NCBI GenBank assembly: GCA_018716305.1
Contig: DVKB01000030.1
Coordinates: forward strand, 99,414-163,413
Reading direction: 5' to 3'
Source of the DNA: Candidatus Scatomonas merdigallinarum
Lineage (GTDB): Bacteria > Bacillota > Clostridia > Lachnospirales > Lachnospiraceae
Length of the DNA stretch: 64,000 nucleotides
Shown: in pieces, positions 45,150-55,500 of the stretch
How the letters are laid out: each line of letters starts with the position of its first letter
How positions within the stretch are numbered: position 1 is the first letter of the stretch
Translations under genes and position numbers: made by a program
The notes under the pieces: generated by a model
Databases searched by the model: none
What the model saw: only the letters and a program-made list of their open reading frames with translations
What the model was told of the DNA's origin: nothing

Positions 45150-46541
45150 TTAGAGCTGCGTGCCTGATTTGTTCTGTGAGAGCTTCTTTTTCCGTTTATG
45201 CGTGTAATACAGCAGGGCGCAGAAAACCATAAATGCGGTCGTGGAAAGGCTGACAGGATACACGTTCATGATCGTCTGGAATGTGGGATCCTGTGGGAAG
45301 ACAAATTGAACCCACATAAAACGTATACCGCATACGCCGATAATTGTCAGAATTGCGGGAACCATGGATATCCCCAACCCCCTCAGATAACCGGACATTA
45401 CCTCGTATAGCAGACTGAACACATGAGCCCGAACGATTGCCATCAGGCGAATATAGCCTGTCGACACGACCTGTGGGTCGCTGTTAAACAAAGCAAGCAG
45501 GCTGTGGCCGAAAAAAAGAATCAACATGATTGCCGCGGCCAGCACAACCAGCCCTTCCACAATACAGAGGGCCAGCGTTTTACTGCACCGTTTCATGTTA
45601 CCTGCGCCAAAATTCTGTCCTACAAAGGTCGTGCATGCCTGGCTGAATGAGTTCAGAATGTCGTAGGTGATAATTTCCAGGTTGTAGGCGGCACTGGATG
45701 CTGCCATTACAATCGTACCAAGACTGTTGATGGATGACTGGATCACAATATTGGAGAGGGAAAATACCGCGCTCTGGATCCCGGCGGGTAAACCGATCTT
45801 CAGGATCCGCCCCATGCTTTCCGGATCAATCTTCAGGTCTTTGACTGACACATGAATTTCCAGCTTTGAATGCCTGAGCTTCCAAAACAGGATCAGGGAA
45901 CTGACGCAGTTCGAGATTACGGTTGCGATTGCCACCCCGTTTACTGTCATGTGCAGGACAATGACAAAGAAAAGGTTCAGCACAACATTCAGGCAGCCGG
46001 AAAAGGCCAGGGCAAGCAGGGGCGTTTTTGTTTCGCCGATACTGCGGAATATGGCAGCCTCAAAATTATAGAGCAGGATGACTGGCATCCCCAGAAGGTA
46101 AATCCGCAGATAGAGAAGTGCCAGCGGGAAAACATCGTCCGGCACCTGCAGCAGTTTCAGAACCGGCGCGGCTGCTAATTCGCCTGCAAGTGCAATCAGC
46201 AGGCCCCCGGCCAGCGCAAGGATAATGGACGTATGCACGGTTTTTTGGACAGAGGTTTTGTCACCGCGTCCGATCGCATGTGCAATGGCTACATTTGCTC
46301 CAAGTGCGATTCCAACGAACAGATTCACGATCAGACTGATGATCGAGCTGTTTGCCCCCACTGCTGCAACGGCTACCGTCCGTTCCGTGCCGGTGAAATT
46401 ACCGACAACCGCGATGTCGGATGCATTAAATAATTGTTCCAGGATTGCGGTTGCTGCGACTGGAAGAGCAAATTGTGGGATACGGCTCCAGATCGGCCCG
46501 TGAAGCATGTCAAGCTGGTGTGCTCTTTTTACAGAGCTCAT
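45150..46541 (-). CDS. MATE family efflux transporter
   Basis: A 463-residue transporter of 12 predicted membrane segments. The first repeat shows PVAATAILEQLFNASDIAVVG and the second GLPAGIQSAVFSLSNIVIQSSIN, the matching positions of the two MATE halves. These proteins export cationic drugs or metabolites using Na+ or H+ gradients. AAAGGAGG lies before the ATG on this strand. The upstream gap holds ATCAGT/ACTGAT arms around TATAG (46568-46584), a possible operator. Confidence 0.93.
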   Translation of the reverse strand: MSSVKRAHQLDMLHGPIWSRIPQFALPVAATAILEQLFNASDIAVVGNFTGTERTVAVAAVGANSSIISLIVNLFVGIALGANVAIAHAIGRGDKTSVQKTVHTSIILALAGGLLIALAGELAAAPVLKLLQVPDDVFPLALLYLRIYLLGMPVILLYNFEAAIFRSIGETKTPLLALAFSGCLNVVLNLFFVIVLHMTVNGVAIATVISNCVSSLILFWKLRHSKLEIHVSVKDLKIDPESMGRILKIGLPAGIQSAVFSLSNIVIQSSINSLGTIVMAASSAAYNLEIITYDILNSFSQACTTFVGQNFGAGNMKRCSKTLALCIVEGLVVLAAAIMLILFFGHSLLALFNSDPQVVSTGYIRLMAIVRAHVFSLLYEVMSGYLRGLGISMVPAILTIIGVCGIRFMWVQFVFPQDPTFQTIMNVYPVSLSTTAFMVFCALLYYTHKRKKKLSQNKSGTQL

Positions 46542-46567
46542 GATATATAGCGCCTCCTTTTTTAAAA

Positions 46568-46584
46568 ATCAGTTATAGACTGAT
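46568..46584. promoter_or_regulatory. Candidate operator upstream of the MATE gene
   Basis: ATCAGT and ACTGAT, perfect arms around TATAG, 27 bp before the MATE start and overlapping a TATAAC-like -10 on the minus strand. No regulator gene is adjacent. Confidence 0.35.
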
Positions 46585-46724
46585 GGGTTGGTCTGCATCC
46601 ATTTCAGATTCGTGCAGGCCTTAATTCCCTGTACAGTCTAATCCTCCATTGGTTTGTTGTCAAATCTGTCCCTGTGGGCAGATTCCCGCGGGGCGTTCTT
46701 CTGATTATGAGTCTGCCGATCCAT

Positions 46725-46762
46725 AAGAAAAGCCGTCCGCTGTAATCTCCAGCAGGCGGCTT
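46725..46762 (-). terminator. Terminator of the Uma2 gene
   Basis: On the minus strand AAGCCGCCTGCTG pairs with CAGCGGACGGCTT (one wobble, one mismatch), followed by TTTTCTTAT. It lies directly after the Uma2 stop. Confidence 0.8.
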
Positions 46763-46774
46763 AAAATTATGATT

Positions 46775-47323
46775 TTAATGAAAATCCAACTCCGAGAAAT
46801 CTATTTGGAAATCGCTGTAAATGCTTACCGTGATCTTATCATGGAAGGTATAAGATCCTGCCTTAAAATGCTCTTCTTCCAGACAATATACAAAAACATT
46901 ATTTTTGTCCGGATCCACAATCCAATATTCCCTGACACCGGCATTGGCATAAAGATTTAATTTGAAAATATAATCGTGACTCGAATTATTCGGGGAAACA
47001 ATTTCAATAATCCAATCAGGGGTTCCGGTGCAGCCTTGTTTTGTCAGCTTATCCGGATCGCAGACTACACTGATATCGGGTTCAACAACTGTTCTTTCAT
47101 TTAATTTTACGGCAAACGGAGCCGGATAAACACGGTATGGGCCATTCTTTTCTTTGAGATAATTGTGGATTGTACCGGAGAGCTCCATTAAAATTTCCTG
47201 ATGGATGCGTGAAGGCGCTGCCTGGTTATAAATAAAATATCCGTCAACCAGTTCGGCCCGTATATTATCCGGCAAATTATAGTAATCCTCCGCTGTGTAC
47301 AATTTGTTCCGGGCTAATGGCAA
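46775..47323 (-). CDS. Uma2 family (DUF820) putative nuclease
   Basis: A 182-residue protein with the Uma2/DUF820 restriction-endonuclease-like fold pattern. It has TAEDYYNLPDNIRAELVDGY at the N-terminus, VVEPDISVVCDPDKL, PDWIIEIVSPNNS carrying the D-...-E-x-V acidic motif, and LYANAGVREYWIVDP. Members are predicted PD-(D/E)xK nucleases; biological role is unknown. The start is TTG 47323 after AAAGGAGG. Single gene with its own terminator. Confidence 0.88.
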   Translation of the reverse strand: MPLARNKLYTAEDYYNLPDNIRAELVDGYFIYNQAAPSRIHQEILMELSGTIHNYLKEKNGPYRVYPAPFAVKLNERTVVEPDISVVCDPDKLTKQGCTGTPDWIIEIVSPNNSSHDYIFKLNLYANAGVREYWIVDPDKNNVFVYCLEEEHFKAGSYTFHDKITVSIYSDFQIDFSELDFH

Positions 47324-47687
47324 GAAAATTCCTCCTTTCAGCAGAAAAATAAGTTTCTACAAATATTTTAACATGAAACAATACGGAATGCGATCTTATT
47401 TTAGCGGGTTACTGTTACGCAGCCCCTGATTTATATGTGCCGCTCATGTCGGAATTGTGATAAAAGTGGAAGAACAGTCAATCACCGTCATGGAAGGTAA
47501 TGAATGTAATGCATTCAAAAGAGCGGTCTGGAAAGAATCCCGAAGAAGTTTGCAGCTGAAGTGTTTTTTTGTCACAGTAAAAATAAATCCCCTGCCCGAA
47601 ACTTCAAAGAGGATGGGGGAATGGCTCAACCAATTATTGATACCTCCGGGGTCTTCATTAGGAGGTGCCAGGCCAAAACAGGATGTC
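47324..47687. other. Intergenic stretch with no credible gene
   Basis: Between the Uma2 start and the TetR promoter. Overlapping open frames on both strands (about 47444-47731) have no ribosome site and no recognisable family. A CCTCC/GGAGG pair around 47643-47665 is the only structure noticed. The segment may be degenerate coding sequence. Confidence 0.5.
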
Positions 47688-47716
47688 TTGCCTTGTTCCC
47701 CGTGAAATGATAAAAT
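47688..47716 (+). promoter_or_regulatory. Promoter for the TetR gene
   Basis: TTGCCT (47688-47693), 17-bp spacer, TAAAAT (47711-47716), 53 bp before the start. Confidence 0.6.
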
Positions 47717-47769
47717 GAACCGAACAGGCAACAGGAGAATGGCAGGAAAACATACGAAGGAGATAACAG

Positions 47770-48309
47770 ATGCCCATCGACATGAAAAAAAAGATCGCAG
47801 AGGCGGCCTTACGTCTGCTGACGGAGAAAAAGGCCAGAAAACTTACAGTAAAGGATATTGTGGAAGAGTGCCACATTACGCGGCAGTCCTTCTATTATCA
47901 TTTCGAAGATATTCCGGATCTGCTGCGGTGGGTGCTGGAGCAGGGACTGGAGCGGATGATGGAAGAGACTCAGGCGAAGGAAAACGGCGAGGAGAGCATC
48001 CGATATTTTTTCCTGATGGCCGTCAACGCCATGCCGTATGTGCGGAAAACCATGGAATCCAATTACGGCGAAGAGATGGAGCACCTTCTGCGGCAGCAGA
48101 TTTTCCGTCTGTTTGAGCGGGCTGTGGAAGAAGCGCGCCTGTATCAGAGCTGCAGCCAGTCGGAGCTGAAGCTGATTCTGCGGTATCACAGCAGCGCCGT
48201 CATTGGTCTGCTGCAGGAATGGACGGAAGAAGATACCAGGAATCTGGATCAGATCGCCCACGAGGTTTATCAGCTGATTACGGGCGGCATTTCTCCTTTT
48301 TCTGAGTAA
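47770..48309 (+). CDS. TetR/AcrR family regulator
   Basis: A 179-residue repressor with the N-terminal helix-turn-helix LTVKDIVEECHITRQSFYYHF (about residues 26-46) and a helical ligand domain. The wording and length resemble the DhaS/FadR-like group of TetR proteins. It has AAGGAG before ATG 47770, a terminator of its own, and lies upstream of the coiled-coil-FtsH-HdeD genes, whose control it may exercise. Confidence 0.92.
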   Translation: MPIDMKKKIAEAALRLLTEKKARKLTVKDIVEECHITRQSFYYHFEDIPDLLRWVLEQGLERMMEETQAKENGEESIRYFFLMAVNAMPYVRKTMESNYGEEMEHLLRQQIFRLFERAVEEARLYQSCSQSELKLILRYHSSAVIGLLQEWTEEDTRNLDQIAHEVYQLITGGISPFSE

Positions 48310-48326
48310 CAGTCTGTGACAGTTTG

Positions 48327-48360
48327 GCCGAAGTGTAAAAAAGCTTTACACTTCGGCTTT
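48327..48360 (+). terminator. Terminator after the TetR gene
   Basis: GCCGAAGTGTAAA pairs perfectly with TTTACACTTCGGC around AAAGC, then TTTTCTGT. Confidence 0.85.
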
Positions 48361-48390
48361 TCTGTATAGACACGGCGGAAATTGTGACAG

Positions 48391-48418
48391 TTGTAAGAAA
48401 ATGAGGGAAGGATAAAAT
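48391..48418 (+). promoter_or_regulatory. Promoter for the coiled-coil/FtsH/HdeD operon
   Basis: TTGTAA (48391-48396), 16-bp spacer, TAAAAT (48413-48418). It lies between the TetR terminator and the first gene, so the module is transcribed separately from its likely regulator. Confidence 0.55.
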
Positions 48419-48473
48419 AGAGCATGTGGAGAAGAATGTTTTCCATAAAGATACGGAAAGGAGAGCCGCAGGC

Positions 48474-48896
48474 ATGGCACAGGGAATTTTGAATGCGAAA
48501 CTGGATGAGCTGGACAGGCAGCTCCGGAAGGTACACCGGAAGATACAAAAGAGCGGTTCGGCAAATCCGGCCCGGCTTCGGGCAGATCTGGAACAGGTCC
48601 GGAAAGAGTATGCGGAAAATGAGAAAGCGCTGCGGAACCGGCTTCGCTTTTCAAGATCCGGGGTGGTGACGGGCCTGTCCGTATCCTATAATCAGGTGGA
48701 ACAGATCATTCGGGAGACAAAAAATAAGATGAAAATGCCCGGCGGACAGGAAGCGGAAAAGGAAGAGAAAATACTGCTGGCGGAATACGCGCTGGACTTT
48801 GCCATGCAGGCCGCGGAACGGGCGCTGCTGCTTTCACTGGAAGCTATGGAAGCGCAGACGAAACAACAGGAAAAAAAGGAGGAAACGATGCCATGA
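48474..48896 (+). CDS. Small coiled-coil protein encoded with FtsH
   Basis: A 140-residue, charged, mostly helical protein with two heptad-rich stretches (about 8-65 and 78-135) and no membrane segment or known motif. I do not recognise a family. It overlaps ftsH by 4 bp (ATGA), so it is translationally coupled to the protease and may be an adaptor, substrate or inhibitor of it. ATG 48474 follows AAAGGAG; the GTG at 48426 is before that site. Confidence 0.7.
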   Translation: MAQGILNAKLDELDRQLRKVHRKIQKSGSANPARLRADLEQVRKEYAENEKALRNRLRFSRSGVVTGLSVSYNQVEQIIRETKNKMKMPGGQEAEKEEKILLAEYALDFAMQAAERALLLSLEAMEAQTKQQEKKEETMP

Positions 48897-50713
48897 AAGA
48901 GGTAAAAAGTCCCAGAAAACCGCTGATCTATTATTACGGAATTGTTCTGCTGGTGCTGCTGCTGTTTAATCTGCTGGTGACGCCGCTGCTGTCACAGCGG
49001 CAGGTGCAGGAGGTGGACTACGGAACCTTTATGAGTATGATTGACGAGAAAAATATCGGAGAAGTAGAAGTCAGTGATTCCAGCATCGTGTTTACAGATA
49101 AAGAGGGGACAACGGTCTATGAGACGGGCGCCATGGAGGATCCCGGCCTGACGGAACGGCTGTATGCCTCCGGCGCGGTCTTTGCGAAGGATATTGAGCG
49201 GACCATGTCCCCGGTGCTCAGCTTTCTGCTGACTTTTGTGCTGCCGATGGTGATTTTCATCGGCCTGGGGCAGTATATGAGCAAAAAGATACTGCAGCAG
49301 ATGGGCGGCAAAAATTCCATGTCCTTCGGTATGGGGAAGAGTAACGCCAAGGTGTACGTGCAGTCTACGGAGGGCATCCGCTTTGACGATGTAGCAGGCG
49401 AGGATGAGGCGAAGGAGAGCCTGGCGGAAATTGTGGACTATCTGCACAATCCGAAAAAATACACGGATGTGGGAGCGTCCATGCCTAAGGGCGTCCTTCT
49501 GGTGGGCCCTCCCGGCACAGGCAAGACCATGCTGGCCAAGGCCGTGGCCGGAGAGGCGAATGTCCCGTTCTTCTCCATATCCGGTTCGGAATTCGTGGAA
49601 ATGTTTGTGGGGATGGGCGCGTCCAAGGTGAGGGATCTGTTCCGGCAGGCCAAGGAAAAGGCCCCCTGTATTGTATTTATCGATGAAATCGACGCCATCG
49701 GAAAGAAGAGAGACGGACAGTACGGCGGCAATGACGAGAGAGAGCAGACACTGAATCAGCTGCTGACGGAGATGGACGGATTCGAGGGGAACAACGGCGT
49801 CATAATTCTGGCGGCCACCAATCGGCCGGAATCTCTGGATCCGGCGCTGACCCGTCCGGGCCGTTTTGACAGGCGGGTGCCGGTGGAGCTGCCCGACCTC
49901 CAGGGCCGGGAAGCCATCCTGAAGGTTCATGCGAAGAAAATTAAGGTGGCCGACGATGTGGATTTTCACACCATCGCCCGCATGGCTTCCGGGGCTTCCG
50001 GCGCAGAGCTTGCCAATATCATCAATGAAGCGGCTCTCCGGGCGGTGCGGAGCGGCCGTACTGTAGTAAGCGAGGCAGATCTGGAGGAAAGCATCGAGGT
50101 CGTAATTGCCGGTTATCAGAAGAAAAATGCCGTTCTGTCCGACCAGGAAAAGCGGGTGGTGGCTTATCACGAAATCGGCCATGCGCTGGTGGCAGCCATG
50201 CAGAGCCATTCCGCGCCGGTGCAGAAGATTACGATTATCCCCCGGACTTCCGGGGCCCTGGGTTATACCATGCAGGTGGAGGAAGGGGACAAATATCTGA
50301 TGACGAAACAGGAGATCGAAAACAAGATCGCTACCTTTACCGGAGGCCGGGCTGCGGAGGAGGTCGTGTTCGGGGAGATCACTACCGGCGCTTCCAACGA
50401 CATTGAGCAGGCCACAAAGCTGGCCCGGGCCATGATTACCCGGTACGGCATGAGCGACGAATTTGACATGGTGGCCATGGAAACCGTAAACAACCAGTAT
50501 CTGGGCGGCGACACGTCGCTGGCCTGCTCGGCGGATACCCAGAAGGAGATCGACAGGAAGGTGGTGGAACTGGTGAAGGCGCAGCATGAAAAGGCGAAAA
50601 AGATTCTGCAGGAAAACCGGGAGAAGCTGGATGTGCTGGCGGAATACCTTTATGAAAAAGAGACGATTACCGGCGGGGAGTTTATGAAAATTTTAAACGG
50701 GCAGGAGGAGTGA
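48893..50713 (+). CDS. ftsH: FtsH-type membrane AAA+ metalloprotease
   Basis: A 606-residue protein with two N-terminal membrane segments (about 13-33 and 107-127) bracketing a short external domain. The AAA+ module has Walker A GPPGTGKT (about 205-212), Walker [35 protein letters not shown]. The M41 protease has zinc motif HEIGH (His426; the usual form is HEAGH). It degrades membrane and regulatory proteins. Its setting with a TetR gene, a coiled-coil gene and an HdeD-like gene suggests an accessory, stress-induced FtsH rather than the housekeeping copy beside hpt/tilS. Confidence 0.95.
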   Translation: MKEVKSPRKPLIYYYGIVLLVLLLFNLLVTPLLSQRQVQEVDYGTFMSMIDEKNIGEVEVSDSSIVFTDKEGTTVYETGAMEDPGLTERLYASGAVFAKDIERTMSPVLSFLLTFVLPMVIFIGLGQYMSKKILQQMGGKNSMSFGMGKSNAKVYVQSTEGIRFDDVAGEDEAKESLAEIVDYLHNPKKYTDVGASMPKGVLLVGPPGTGKTMLAKAVAGEANVPFFSISGSEFVEMFVGMGASKVRDLFRQAKEKAPCIVFIDEIDAIGKKRDGQYGGNDEREQTLNQLLTEMDGFEGNNGVIILAATNRPESLDPALTRPGRFDRRVPVELPDLQGREAILKVHAKKIKVADDVDFHTIARMASGASGAELANIINEAALRAVRSGRTVVSEADLEESIEVVIAGYQKKNAVLSDQEKRVVAYHEIGHALVAAMQSHSAPVQKITIIPRTSGALGYTMQVEEGDKYLMTKQEIENKIATFTGGRAAEEVVFGEITTGASNDIEQATKLARAMITRYGMSDEFDMVAMETVNNQYLGGDTSLACSADTQKEIDRKVVELVKAQHEKAKKILQENREKLDVLAEYLYEKETITGGEFMKILNGQEE

Positions 50714-50717
50714 AAAG

Positions 50718-51257
50718 ATGAGAAGACGTTCCGGGTACGGCTGGTTTGAATTAATCATTGGAATCATGCTGGTGGTGCTGGGGATCTTTACCTTTATCCG
50801 GCCGGGAAGCACGCTGACGGGCATCGTGATTCTCTACGGCCTGGTGGCAGTCATCACCGGTATTTCCGATCTGATCTTTTATGTGAGGACAGAGAGATAT
50901 ACGGGTTTCAGCCCGGCGGTGTCCCTGATTTCCGGAATATTCAGCATCATGGCAGGCGTCATGCTGCTGGTATATCCGGGAGCTGGCCGCTGGGTCATGG
51001 TGCTGCTGCTGCCCCTCTGGTTTATCGCCCACTGTGTGTCCCGTCTGTCCCATCTGAATTTTATCCGCGTGACGGCAGGAGAAATTTACTACTGGTTTGC
51101 CCTGATCGTGAATATCATCGGTATTATTCTGGGAATCATGATGATCGCCCGGCCTATGCTGTCATTGTTCTCAGCGGGCTTTCTGATCGGCACGTATCTG
51201 ATTCTGCTGGGCGTGGATAGTATTATGGTAGGAGCCGGGAAACTCGGGTCCCGGTAG
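50718..51257 (+). CDS. HdeD/DUF308 family membrane protein
   Basis: A 179-residue protein of six membrane segments arranged as three hairpins, with PGSTLTGIVILYGLVAVITGI and IARPMLSLFSAGFLIGTYLILLG as the internal repeats typical of HdeD/DUF308. E. coli HdeD is an acid-resistance membrane protein; function in Firmicutes is unclear. It follows ftsH by 4 bp with AGGAGG inside the ftsH end, so it belongs to the same stress module. Confidence 0.88.
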   Translation: MRRRSGYGWFELIIGIMLVVLGIFTFIRPGSTLTGIVILYGLVAVITGISDLIFYVRTERYTGFSPAVSLISGIFSIMAGVMLLVYPGAGRWVMVLLLPLWFIAHCVSRLSHLNFIRVTAGEIYYWFALIVNIIGIILGIMMIARPMLSLFSAGFLIGTYLILLGVDSIMVGAGKLGSR

Positions 51258-51287
51258 TACGGTCAATGGTTGCCTGTCTTTTTTTAA

Positions 51288-52286
51288 TCAAGAAAAGCGA
51301 TCCATTAACTCCCCGGCGGAATAGAGGGCTTCAAATAATCCGTGGCAATAAAGCTCCGGATCAAAGCAATCCCCCAGGATTCCGGAAAGCCGCTGCCGCA
51401 GGGGGGCGGCTTCCGGAGAAATATACCAGCGATACAGGATCTGGCAGGAAGTGTTGATATGGTTCCTGTAGGAACGGTAAAAAGGGCTGATTTCCGCGAC
51501 GATCTCACTGAGCCTTGAAGAATATATTTTTACCTCCGGAAGGAAAAAACCGGTGTAATTCTTTTTCCAGAAAGACAAAAGAGAATCGTTTTCCAGAAGC
51601 GAAGACAGCCCGTCCCGTATTTCCCTTGCATAATCCTCGCACTGTTCCTGGCGAAGAGAAGAGATCCTGTCATAATGCATGGAACGCTGGGAGAGTATAC
51701 GCCCGATCTGGGGCAGAGCCAGGGCCTGCAGGCTGGAAAATAAAATCGAATAATCCTCCGGACAGATTTTTTCAGCTGTCCGGTTCAATTTGTCCCAGAG
51801 ATATTGTTGGTATTCGGTAACCAGGCCATCCGGCAGGAACTGATTCCACAGGAAACGGTTTACCAGAAGAATGGCGTCGCCGCCCATATCCGGATAAAGA
51901 TCGCCGGGGGTTTCCGGAATCCGGGTGCCGGAGGTGGCGGAAAAAAGCGTATCCAGATCCGGGTGAAGAGGCAGGTCATCGAGAATCTGGTTTAGCCCCG
52001 AGAGAACACAGCTGCAGTGGGCTGCCTGCTGTTTCAGCCGGATCACCTGCCAGGTCAGAAAAAATCCGGCTGTGGAAGGCTGTTCCAGCAGGGAGCGGAT
52101 CACGGGGATAGAAAGACCTGCGTTCCGGTATTTTTTAATCAGCAGAAGCCGTTTTTCCTCTTCCTCTGAAAACTCATAATAACCGCTCTCCGGAGCCACG
52201 TCCGGGCGGAGCAGCCCCTCTTTTATATAAAAATGAATGTTTCGTTTACTGATCCCTGTTTTGCCGCTGATTTCCCGAAGTTTCAT
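51288..52286 (-). CDS. MerR-family regulator with long effector domain
   Basis: A 332-residue protein. The N-terminal MerR winged helix is LREISGKTGISKRNIHFYIKEGLL, followed by YYEFSEEEEKRLLLIKKYRNAGLS. The ~250-residue C-terminal part is helical and not a recognised ligand domain; it contains three cysteines in a short stretch (AAHCSCVL), not enough to call a metal site. It is divergent from the flavoenzyme fusion gene, whose promoter has a 19-bp spacer as MerR targets do. The start at 52286 has AGGAGG; the ORF extends 15 codons upstream without a ribosome site. Confidence 0.85.
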   Translation of the reverse strand: MKLREISGKTGISKRNIHFYIKEGLLRPDVAPESGYYEFSEEEEKRLLLIKKYRNAGLSIPVIRSLLEQPSTAGFFLTWQVIRLKQQAAHCSCVLSGLNQILDDLPLHPDLDTLFSATSGTRIPETPGDLYPDMGGDAILLVNRFLWNQFLPDGLVTEYQQYLWDKLNRTAEKICPEDYSILFSSLQALALPQIGRILSQRSMHYDRISSLRQEQCEDYAREIRDGLSSLLENDSLLSFWKKNYTGFFLPEVKIYSSRLSEIVAEISPFYRSYRNHINTSCQILYRWYISPEAAPLRQRLSGILGDCFDPELYCHGLFEALYSAGELMDRFS

Positions 52287-52318
52287 CCAATCTTTCCTCC
52301 TGTTCCTGATTGCCTTAT

Positions 52319-52348
52319 AAAAAGTGTACATCTAAATGTACGCTTTTT
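52319..52348. promoter_or_regulatory. 30-bp palindrome at the MerR gene promoter (candidate operator)
   Basis: AAAAAG-T-GTACAT-CTAA-ATGTAC-G-CTTTTT: every base pairs except one T/G position. It lies 33 bp upstream of the MerR start, within its own promoter region (TTGAAA and TACACT on the minus strand, 17 apart). The half-site ATGTACG recurs at 52465-52471, inside the spacer of the divergent promoter. Confidence 0.65.
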
Positions 52349-52449
52349 CAATGTGTTTATGTATAACCAGACCTATCTTTTGTGAAATGTGCACGAAATA
52401 CTCTTTGAGTTCGGAAGTCTGCGCTGTGAAATTTGTGAAAGATTCCCTT

Positions 52450-52480
52450 TTGACTTTTCAGATGATGTACGGTGTAAACT
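52450..52480 (+). promoter_or_regulatory. MerR-type promoter of the flavoenzyme fusion gene
   Basis: TTGACT (52450-52455) and TAAACT (52475-52480) are separated by 19 bp, the over-long spacing that MerR activators correct. The spacer contains ATGTACGG, matching half of the palindrome at 52319-52348. Confidence 0.65.
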
Positions 52481-52516
52481 GTATTAAAACCATAAGCAGA
52501 AGAGGAGGTTGAAGCC

Positions 52517-55500
52517 ATGTATGAAAAACTTTTCACCCCCATACGAATCAAGGGGCTGGAACTGAAAAACAGGGTGATACTGCCGGCAATGGGAACAAAA
52601 TTTGCCGGAAAAGCAAGCTATGTAACGCAGCAGCTGATCGATTACCATGTTGCGCGGGTAAAAGGCGGATGCGGATTGAATATCGTAGAGGTATGTTCCG
52701 TGCATACGCCAAGCGCGCCGAGAGGATTCCTTTCCATAAGTGAGGACGAGTATGTTCCGGGCCTGAAAAGCCTTACCGACGCCATTCACGCGGAGGGAGG
52801 AAAGGCCGGACTGCAGCTGTGGCAGGGGAGTCTTGCCGTAGGAATGGATCAGACGGCGCAGATATTAGTCGCAAGCGATATGCCGGTAGGAAACGGGATT
52901 ACACTCCCTGGCATTACGAAAGAGCAGATCGCTGAAATAGCGGAATGCTATGGAAAGGCCGCGAAAAGGGCGGTGGCCGCTGGATTTGACTGCATAGAAT
53001 TCCATTGCGCTCACAATTATCTTCCGCATTCCTTTTTATCAGGCGGCATCAACCACAGGACGGACGAATATGGCGGAAGCTTCGAAAACAGAAGCCGTTT
53101 TCCGCTGGAGTGCATCCGCTCGATCAAGGAGAATATCCCTGAGGATATGCCGCTTTTCATGCGGATCGACGCGCACGACGATTATCTTGAGGGCGGGCTG
53201 ACCATAGAAGAGGTCATAGAATTTTGTAAGCTCGCGAAGGAAGCGGGTGTGGATGTCCTGGATATATCAAGAGGAAATATTCTGTCAGCAGGTCTGAAAT
53301 ACGAGGTGCCTCCCATCGATATACCGAAGGCGTTTAATATTGAAAACGCCGCTAAAATACGGAAGGCAACCGGAATGCTTACGGTGGGGGTAGGACGTAT
53401 CAATACCCCGGAGCTGGCAGAGCGTATCCTTGAAGAAGACAAGGTGGATATGGTTGTTATAGGACGGGCGCAGCTGGCCGATCCGGAATTCTGCAGCAAG
53501 GCCAAGTCCGGGAATATAGACGATATTGATTACTGCGTAGGCTGCAACCAGGGGTGCTATGATGGGTTCGAAAGCCAGGATTCCCCCTGTATCACATGTT
53601 TACGGAACCCGGCCCTGGGAAGAGAAAGAGAATGTGAGATCGTTCAGACAGATAAGCCGGAGACGGTCCTTGTAGCAGGCGGGGGGATCGGCGGACTTGA
53701 GGCCGCGATCATCCTGAAAAAGAGAGGCCACAGCCCGATACTCTGTGAAAGCACAGATAAGCTGGGAGGGCAGTTCCTGACGGCAGGTGAAGCTCCCAGA
53801 AAAGAGGAAATGAAAAACGCCGTTATGGCAATGGCGGAAAAGGCGAAACGCCTTGGCGTGGATATCCGCATGAATACAGCGGTTACTCCGGAACTTATAG
53901 AAGAAATAAATCCGCATACGGTAATCAATGCCATAGGAGCTGTACCAATCATCCCCGATATTCCCGGAAAGGATAAAGATTTTGTCGTGGATTCCCACGA
54001 TGTGCTTGACGGAAACGTGAGTGTAAACGGAAATGTCGTTGTGATCGGCGGCGGAATGGTGGGTATGGAAACAGCAGAGTACCTTGCCGGCAAAGGAGCG
54101 AAAGTAACCGTTCTTGAGATGATGAAAGAGTTCTGCGCCGACATGGGTTCTACGCGTAAGATCTGCGTGACTGAAAGCATATATCAGGAAGGGATCACTC
54201 CTGTAACAGAGGTGAAAGTAACAGGAATTGAAAATGGAAGAGTCGTTGGAGAAAAAGACGGCCAGAAAGTTGAATTTCCGTGTGACTACGCGGTGATAGC
54301 TGTCGGCGCTGTAAAACGCGATGGAAGAGCCCTTGAGAAGAAGTGCAATGAGATGGGGATAGGCTATTATGAGATCGGCGACGCCGGGATGGCAAGGCGG
54401 GCGCTCAACGCAACAAGAGAGGCTTTTGACGCGGCCCTGAATTTTGACAAGCCGGAAGAGCATGCGTATGTAAGCCGCCCGAAGAAGCTTGTATTCGTAA
54501 CGGGAGCGACCGGCACCATGGGCCAGGAAACCATGAAGCAGCTCCTTGCCAGAAGCAGCCGTTTTAAAGTAAGAATCCTTGCACGTCCCTCTGAAAAGAA
54601 CAAAACCCTGCTTAAAAAATACAGATGCCCGTCTCTTGAGATCGTTTGGGGAGACATGGCTGACTATGATACCATAAAGAAATGCGTTGACGGAGCGGAA
54701 TATGTGCTGCACATAGGAGCCATGGTGTCGCCTGCGGCAGACCAGTATCCGGAAAAGACACTGTATACCAATATCGGCTCCACTCTGAACATCATTAAGG
54801 CGATCAAAGAACAGCCGGATCCCGACAAGGTGCATCTGGTCTATGTGGGAACAGTCGCCATGACCGGAGGACGCACGGAACCTGTTCACTGGGGGCGTGT
54901 GGGAGATCCGATGAATCCTTCTATTTTCGATTACTATGCGCTTTCCAAAGTCTATTCCGAGCTGGCGCTTTTTGAATCCGGGCTGAAGCACTGGGTATCC
55001 ATCCGCCAGACCGGGCAGCATCCCAGCAGCGAGGGCGCGGGGGAAGAGCCGATCATCTTCCATCAGCCGCCCAACAATGTGCTGGAATGGAGCACTTCCA
55101 TCGAGTCCGGAATCTGCATGGCAAACGCCTGTGAGGAATGGGTGCCGGAATCTTTCTGGAGAAAAGCCTATAACCTGAGCAGCGGGGCAGGCTACCGGTT
55201 AGCCACCTGGGAACTCATGGATCTTAACCTGGGAGCTTTCGGGCTGGGCCTGAAGGATCTGTTCGACTGCGATATGATCGCCCAGTACAATTTCCATGGA
55301 CACTACTACAGCGACGGGGATCTGCTGGATGACGTCCTGCATTTCCGCTGTATTCCCGCGGAGCAGTACTGGGGAGGCGTAAAAGAGGAGATGCGCCGTA
55401 TGGCTGCCAATCCCATGATCCGCGCCATGTTCCCCACCGGAGAGCAGATGAAAGCCCACAATATAGAAATCGGGCATAAGCGGATGGGAACCTACTGGAT

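Noticed and set aside
47444..47731. Overlapping small frames on both strands (95 and 82 codons)
   Set aside because: No ribosome sites, no recognised motif, and they overlap the TetR promoter.
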